From contig NC_083605.1 in NCBI RefSeq assembly GCF_029168945.1, forward strand, positions 39,445,280 through 39,509,279: a DNA stretch of 64,000 nucleotides, given 5' to 3'. This stretch comes from Cannabis sativa. Taxonomy: Eukaryota; Streptophyta; Magnoliopsida; Rosales; Cannabaceae. Made by a program: the position numbers and the translations under genes. The notes under the pieces are model-generated. The model did not search any database, was not told where the DNA came from, and saw nothing but the letters and a program-made list of their open reading frames with translations. The first letter of the stretch is position 1. Each line of letters begins with the position of its first letter. This document shows, in pieces, positions 57,565-64,000 of this stretch.

Positions 57565-60500
57565 TTAATTCTTAGAAGTTGAAGTCGGAGGTTGATGAAG
57601 CTGCTGGTACATTGCAGCCATCCTACTATAAGCCTCAGGTGTCATAGACTGCAACAATTGCATGGACAGTTATATATATGTGAGATATAAAAAAATTTAC
57701 TTTGGTTTATGGAGGAGGTGTAATTAGTTTTCACAAATTAATGTACCTGTGGTTGGCATGCAAAGAATGAGGCCAGGTGATCAGGAATGACTGGAGGCAA
57801 TTGATGCTGCAATCTGCTTTGATCAGCAGCAGCGGCAGAAGCAGAGCCATGATCCCAGGCGTTCATGGGCATGAATGGATTGGGATGAAGTATTGGATTG
57901 ATTCCGGGAAGATTAGGACGACCCATTGTGTCCATGGTCATCCCCATTCCCATTCCCATCCCTGCCAAGCTATTCATCATCGACATTTGAAGTTGTTGTT
58001 GCATAGCCATTGGCAACATCATAGCCGCGGGCATGTTCATTCTGTTCATCATTTGAACTTGAGCTTGTAATTGCTTCAAATAATCGATCACTTCATCCAG
58101 CATCGAAGCTTTATCAGTCTGCAGTAATCATAATAAAATTAATTAATTAAAAATGTTAATATTTCAACAAATAAATAATTCAATCTATATACTAAACATC
58201 AATCAAAATCATACTTTTCGAACTACTATTTTACATATCAGAATGTCATGTATTACTTTATAGAACCCCCGCTAATTTTCGTCAAATAATTTTATTTTTT
58301 TATACAATATTGTTAATACTAAAAGTAAAAAAGTTGACCAATATTAGTAAAACTAGGCTCTTAAAATCAAATTAATTTACACCAAATAAAAGACTTATTA
58401 TTGCAACTTTAATTTTTCTTTGACATGAAGAAGCTAACATACACAAAAGCCTTGCACAATCCCAAATACAAAAAGCACTAATTCTTTAGTTGTAGTTAAA
58501 GACTAGCTATATTGTTTTACTCCTACATAGACACCAAGTACTCTATTCGTTTCCGTTTATATATTTTTAACAAATGCACGATATATTATCAAGTAGCCAA
58601 CACAATAATAAATTTTTAGACATCACTTACATCGATAATTAGAGCAATATGCATTTTTTGTATTATTCTTCAATCTTATTTTAAGAATTGGACTTACACA
58701 GTTACACATATGTATGTATTTCCGTGGATGTAGCTTATTCCATCTTCTAAAGCATCAAACTAAAGTCCTATTTTTACAACTTGCGAAATAATTAAGACAT
58801 ATAGCCATAGGTAGCTAGGATTGTATAGTAGAAGGGTACTGTTGAGCTTAGACAGACTTGATAATGAGGGCCCAATAGGGTCTACCACATGTTAGGGATT
58901 TAATATGTTTATGTGGAGCTGCAGGTAGCTGTCTCCACACCTAACACAAACACTAGTAGCCTTCTCCTATCAACTTTCAACTCTTAGCAAATAAGGGTTT
59001 GTGTGGCCTAGAATCGTTGGGTCTTTGTGCCATTGCCCCAAGACCCTTAACAATTTGAATGCATTTAAAGGCTTTGGACCACCCCCGCTTATAAGTTATA
59101 TATCTATATTTATATGTATATGTCAATCATTGTCTCTTAAGTTTGTGACCTTTTTTAACATATTCCGAGCTCTCATAAATATGTGGAATCTTACATGATC
59201 CATGTGTCAATCTCACCCTTGGATATGCTAGTTTAAACTGGTTATACCCACTTGTTTCTTAATATAAACAAATTATTGAAGCAAAAGTACTACTACTTCT
59301 ACTATACACATCTATAGCTATATGTAGGCATTTATTTTCAGGCAACATGTTGTGCTTCTTATTATTGTTATTATTACAATTTTTTCATAAATAAAAAATA
59401 AATTTTGTAACTTGTTATATTAGGAAGCTTGTGGTGGTAACTATATACTTATATAGAAATATATATATATCTGTACGGACGAAAGTTTCAATGGTTCAAA
59501 TATAAAGAAAGTAGAAAGAAATGATAATATATATACATGTATATAAATAAATTAAGCCCACAGAAATAGGAATAGAATATCCATCGTAGTCATACCTTGC
59601 TGGAATTCGGGACCAGCTTCTGGAGTGTCGTCATCCTTTGGTTGATCTTATCTCTCCTTTTCTGATACAACCAGCAGCACAAACAGAAACAAATTTCATT
59701 TATAATTACGAAAATGTCAACATAAATTATATATTAAAATCTAAAAGTCCTCATTTATCATCACGCAAAAACAATGGCTACCATAGCCACACCATTTATA
59801 CAATAATAAAACATATTTACATCAAAAAATATCTTTAACAACTTTAAAAATATTTTTGTTATAATAGAATAAAACAGATAATGAGAAAAGTATTTGTTTT
59901 ATAATGGAAAGAAAATACTTTTGTGGGAAGCAAGATAGCCCACTTAAGGTAAGTTTTATTTGTGCCGACAAAATATTTGTTTTATATTATAATATTAAAA
60001 AAAAACATAACATAATATAAAAAAATAAGTTTAATACGTGTTTAATTTTTTTTAATATTATTTTCTTTTCATTTAAATAATGATTTTCATTTTATTTTTA
60101 TAACATTTTTAAGTAAGGTATAATTTTTAAATAAAATTTTATATGATTTATTATATTAGTATTTTTTTTCCTTAAAATATTATATTCATATTTTTTGATC
60201 TAAATATTTAAAATAAAATTTATTTTATTTTGATAGTATATTTTTGTTGAATATAAAAAGAAAGAAAAAATAAAAATAAAAGTATAAGTTAAAATTTAAA
60301 TTTTATATGAAATAAAAATTATTAAAATGTATATATTTTTTGATGCAAATAAAAATCCACTAATTATATATATATACAAATAAAATATTTTTTTGATGAG
60401 TTATTTATTATTGATAGTTATTAAAAATATTTAATTATAAATATTAATTTTAAAAATATTAAATTATTAAATTTTGATAATAATGAAAGAAAGTTTTAAA

Positions 60501-62779
60501 TTTTTATACTTAATTTAACTATTTAACTAAAAAAATAAACAAAAAATACATTATTTTACACCATTTCAAAAATATATTTACATAATAAAAATATTCAAAT
60601 TAAACTCAATTCTTTTTCTTTATTTTTATTTTTGTTGAAAAATATTTTTTTTAATTTTCATTTCAATCCTTGGAACAACTCTTATAAATATATAAGAAAT
60701 TTTTCTAAGACTCAAATTTTCTTAATCGTACTCATTACAAATACCTCATATATGTTATACATTAAATTCTAATATATATGTTTGACTCAAATATAATCTA
60801 TATCTAACTGAAAACTGTCAGTGTCTTCTCTCTTCCAAATATTGCAATATTTATTTACCTTCTAATTGTTCTAATAAATATATAAGGAAAAAGAGCTTAC
60901 CCGTTCAGATTGATTATGAATAGCAGCAGCTCTACTCCTTTTAGTGGAAGCCGATGATTTTCCGGTTCCTTTCTTTTTGTCTTCATCATCGCCTGACTCC
61001 CTCTGTTATATTCAACAAGAGCATATTAGTTAATTAATAAAACAATCATAATAACTAAAATTTGTGACACATTCAGATAACGTAAATAAAATTATAATTA
61101 TCATATATCTATAAATTATTTTTAAACTTTAATAAATAATTATAATTATATATAAACATAGTTTATAATATATATAATAAGATTTTACTGGTTAGATAAT
61201 AATTATATTTACATTTATTTAATTATTGGATTATTTTATTATTAATTTAAAAATTAATTAAAAATAATTAATAAATTATTTATAACATGATAATAATATA
61301 TTTTTATTTTAATTTTTTATGAATAAAAAATAAAAATATTTATAAATATTAATTACTAAAAATACTTGAGTGTACTAATTAAAAAATTAGTTTATTTTAA
61401 ATTTATAGTTAATTATAAGAGAATTATCCATATAATATATTTTTGTTTTTTAAAAATTTATGGTTTGGATTGTTCCAATAATTTTTATTTAAGTTTTATT
61501 TAAGTCGATATACAAATTTTAATTAAAAAAAAAATTGTATATGAAATTCAGTAAAAATGTAAAAAATAAATACAATTTAAAATATAAAAACAGAAAACTG
61601 CTAATTATAATTAATTTAAATTTAAAATATAATTTTGAAATATTATAAACATAATATAATTACAAAAATGTAACCATCATCATGGTCGCAGTTACAGACC
61701 CAAAAAGTAATGATGAGTAAATAGATATATACAGTTGATAATAATAGTAACAAAATTGAGTTAGGGACTTGCCTGTGATCTGCTATGACAGAACGAGTTG
61801 TGATCATCTGCAGTGGTTCTCTTTCTAGAACGTTTGTCAGAGCTGACATGCTCCGGCGACCCCATCGACGTAGAAGGGTAACCCAAACCCACATCCCTAT
61901 CACAGGAGTCAAGTCTAAGTGGCTGGTTCCCAGTCCCAAACGTTGCGCTGGTTCCACTCATACTTTGGTCTCCTGGGCACTCACGCGCCGTCGTCTGCAC
62001 GACCGTCCTGCTTCCTCGTTTCTGATCAGGAACTACAAAGCCTCCGGTGGTCTTATTATTAATCTCCTCTTGAGTACTAACGGCGCCACTGCACGATGCT
62101 ACCTGAGTATACGATACAATACCTCGCTGGCCATGGCAAGTTCCGAACCCCGGTACCACTACGCTATCTTTAATCCGATCGTTTTTACGAGATTTGACTG
62201 GGTCAGAGCAAGGGACTTGTGCGTCCATGGTCGCGGTATTGTCCTGGGCGGCTGCAGGTGGCGCCGACCCTTGATGGCCCTTCATCCAGGGAACCAACTC
62301 CTCTCTGGCAGCGGCTGTAGGCATACCATGGGGCTTGTAAGGTAGTGATAGGGTTGAGGGTCGTGTGGCTTGATTGACTATGGACTCGAGTGTGCCGCCG
62401 GCGCGTGGCTTCTCTGGCCAATTCGTACCTATGTTCTTGTTCGGCACTCGCGGTGGCCCCAACCCGTGCATGGTTATTTGGCCGTTTTCCCATGTCAGCT
62501 CGGCCACCTCGTAATCTAACCTGCATCACAAAGCCATTATAATGTTAACAAAAATAATATTATATCTATAGACAAACCCAAACCAACAGAAAAGGAAAAA
62601 AAAAAAAAAAAAAACTGTTAGCTATTTTTATTTATATGTATATATTTCTTTAGAGAGAGAGTGGAGTACAGGGGGACATCAGTAGCGGTGGAATTAGAGC
62701 GGGAGCGAAGAGATAATCTGCTGGCAGCAGGGACACTTGTACTGTCGTCGAGATCCCAACTGGGAACACACTGACTCAT
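57565..62779 (-). CDS. UNE10: PIF8/UNE10-type bHLH transcription factor, six exons
   Basis: Joining minus-strand exons 62670-62779, 61773-62520, 60901-61002, 59596-59661, 57747-58118 and 57565-57648 gives a 493-residue frame with consistent phases. It starts MSQCVPSWDLDDS, as in UNE10/PIF8 proteins. Residues 43-51, AELTWENGQ, fit the active-phytochrome-binding (APB) motif; I see no second phytochrome A motif. Residues 310-362 are the bHLH. The basic region HNQSERKRR has H315, E319 and R323, the residues that read E-box/G-box DNA, and LDEVIDYLKQLQ is helix 2. A methionine/glutamine-rich tract follows at about 365-410. It should act in the nucleus as a light-regulated factor degraded or inhibited on binding active phytochrome. 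Exon 2 ends CAG/GCAAGT, an apparent GC-AG intron; other introns are GT-AG. No stop or frameshift; it looks functional. Confidence 0.9.
61003..61772 (-). other. Intron 2 of the bHLH gene, probable GC-AG intron
   Basis: The donor reads CAG/GCAAGTCC (minus strand, exon end at 61773) and the acceptor ATAACAG/AGGGAG (exon start at 61002). CAG/GCAAGT is the usual form of plant GC donors and keeps the frame as SRSQ-RESGDD. A GT donor four bases downstream with an acceptor two bases further in would also keep frame and add QA, but fits the donor consensus less well. Confidence 0.55.
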
Positions 62780-63550
62780 TTTTGTTGTATTGAATTACTA
62801 GCTATTATGACTTTATATTCTTTGTTGGGTTTTATAAGGATATTGTTAGGGAGAAATCAGATGGAAGAAGAAGATGAAGAAGAAGAAAATATAGATGGTT
62901 TGTCTGGTGAAATGAGAGGTCGATATATAGTACTATTAATATATGTGGTGTTGTTTCTCAGTTGAACTTTATATTGACAGTAGCTATTTACTCAAAAGTC
63001 ATCCTGACTCGGAGAGTGAGAATATGTAGATCAATTATCAATATCCACGACTTTCGTTTGGTCTCTATATGTCCCTACTTGGGGGTATAACTGTACTAGT
63101 ATCATGTGCTGTGTATTATTATTATTATGTATATATATATATATATGTTGTACTACTATAGACTATAGTGAAACAAGAGCAATTAATAAAAAATTATATC
63201 ATATACGGCCTACTTTTTATACTGTATATAGGTGAACATGGAAGGATGTCACACTTGTGAGTCTATTATGTACGTATATAGCTAAAATGGAAAATAAACA
63301 TGAACGCCGGAGTCGTATATTAATCATGATTCTCTACGATGAAATTATTATTATATGTTTTAAAATGCCCAAAACATAGTACACAACAAAAGAGTTATGA
63401 ATACCGATATTATCATAGATACGCGTACCATATCTTTATTAATTACGAGTTCTTTTTAATAAATAAACAAATAAAATGTCGACCTTAAAACTAATGACTG
63501 CTTCTCTTAATCTCCAGTTTCACCTTCTATTTTAATTTTTGCCTGGAAAA
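62780..63550 (-). promoter_or_regulatory. 5' UTR and promoter region of the bHLH gene
   Basis: Read on the minus strand, a TATA-like CTATATATCG lies at 62921-62930, and a TTC-rich stretch, typical of plant 5' UTRs, lies at about 62859-62887, before the ATG at 62779. A second AT-rich candidate (AATATAAAG) lies near 62968. A (TA)8 run lies at 63130-63146. I did not see a CACGTG G-box. Promoter limits and start site are guesses. Confidence 0.4.
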
Positions 63551-63858
63551 ATATATACCCGAATATTTTTTTTTTCTCATAATGATGTTCCCTATAATTA
63601 AAATATCAAACATGCGAAATTTTAGAAAATTTTTAATAGTTACCGAATTTATAAAAGAGTTTCACATATTTTAATTTATTAGCTATTAGGAACATAGCAA
63701 TGAGAGAAAAAGAATGTTTTACTGAATTGTTATGTGTGTACTTTACAGAGGAGAATAATACTTATTTATAGGACAAAAGCCATGAGTAGAAAAAATAATA
63801 GAAAATGGAAGAAGAGAAAAAACCTAACTAATTCCCTAATTAATTCTAATAGGCCACT
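63551..63858 (-). repeat. Possible LTR remnant beside the copia tail
   Basis: Left of the copia stop codon, the minus strand has a TATA-like CCTATAAATAAG (about 63760-63771) followed by an AT-rich stretch, as in an LTR. No terminal TG..CA or polypurine tract could be fixed. The plus-strand frame at 63734-63916 is a shadow of this and of the tail. Confidence 0.25.
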
Positions 63859-64000
63859 TCAAGGTGGAATGGAGAAGTTTGTGACACCCATCTTAGATAA
63901 AATTTCTTTGAACTGAGTAGGGAAAAGTTGCTTTGTGAGGATGTCTGCGAGGTTAGCTTTTGAAAGAACATGATGTTGGATTAAAAACTCCTATTGTAGG
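63859..64000 (-). pseudogene. C-terminal end of a copia polyprotein (RNase H tail), cut by window end
   Basis: On the minus strand, EFLIQHHVLSKANLADILTK is followed by a tail ending in IPP and a TGA at 63859-63861. This is the usual C-terminus of copia RNase H, after the conserved His-Ile-Glu region. A TAG sits just before EFLI, so the copy is probably dead. It is not the same family as A-D. The rest lies beyond 64000. Confidence 0.75.

Noticed and set aside
57777..58070. Plus-strand histidine-rich 97-residue frame
   Set aside because: It is antisense to exon 5 of the bHLH gene; the His runs are the complement of Met-rich codons.
61755..61775. GT donor at GGCAA/GTCCCT for bHLH exon 2
   Set aside because: It keeps frame only with a shifted acceptor and is a poorer donor match than CAG/GCAAGT; kept as an alternative, not as the main call.
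63130..63146. (TA)8 run upstream of the bHLH gene as the TATA box
   Set aside because: It is about 350 bp from the ATG and looks like a plain microsatellite; a nearer TATA-like site fits better.
63734..63916. Plus-strand 60-residue lysine/arginine-rich frame
   Set aside because: It overlaps the copia tail on the other strand and is explained by purine-rich composition.
1..64000. tRNA, rRNA, CRISPR or organelle insertions
   Set aside because: None seen; the only tRNA-like strings are short primer-binding sites of the retrotransposons.

Overview
This is plant nuclear DNA, almost certainly from a eudicot. It holds plant-type Ty1/copia and Ty3/gypsy LTR retrotransposons with initiator-Met-tRNA primer sites, and one intron-rich plant gene for a phytochrome-interacting bHLH factor. 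The overall look suggests Rosales, perhaps Cannabaceae, but that is only a guess. I found no rRNA, tRNA, CRISPR or bacterial gene structure.

Positions 1-55083 are a nest of retrotransposons that can be peeled apart by termini and 5-bp target-site duplications (TSDs). I call the elements A-G. G (minus) is an old degenerate fragment seen at 4972-5754 and 55084-55260. D (copia, minus, 5755-55083) inserted into G. F (gypsy chromovirus, minus, 8959-48028, TSD CGACC) inserted into the reverse transcriptase (RT) of D. Three elements then landed in coding parts of F: E (gypsy, plus, 12034-21469, TSD CCATC, same family as F), B (copia-like, plus, 22467-32535, TSD AAAAC) and C (copia-like, plus, 33721-43923, TSD CACGG). 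A (plus, 1-4971) is the 3' part of a sister of B, inserted in G.

A, B, C and D share LTR termini, primer site, polypurine tract and leader blocks, so they form one lineage. D carries a broken pol. A and B keep an intact gag but only a fossil pol. C has no recognisable gag and a fossil pol. B and C nevertheless have matching LTRs and TSDs, so they must have moved with proteins supplied in trans. The 3-3.5 kb AT-rich leaders of these elements contain conserved islands. One is a motif pair at fixed 112-113 nt spacing just before gag. Splice-like sites suggest that much of the leader may be an intron; this is the most interesting candidate for an undescribed feature.

Element E has near-identical LTR ends yet a coding region full of frameshifts. 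Most differences seen when comparing copies turn CAG/CTG into CGG/CCG/CG, including one in its primer-binding site. This looks like uncorrected methylation-linked base-calling error rather than decay.

Positions 55084-56470 hold LTR-like debris. The one host gene is at 57565-62779 (minus): a six-exon PIF8/UNE10-type bHLH factor with an active-phytochrome-binding motif and a complete bHLH domain. Its promoter lies at 62780 to about 63550. The window ends in another decayed copia tail (63859-64000).
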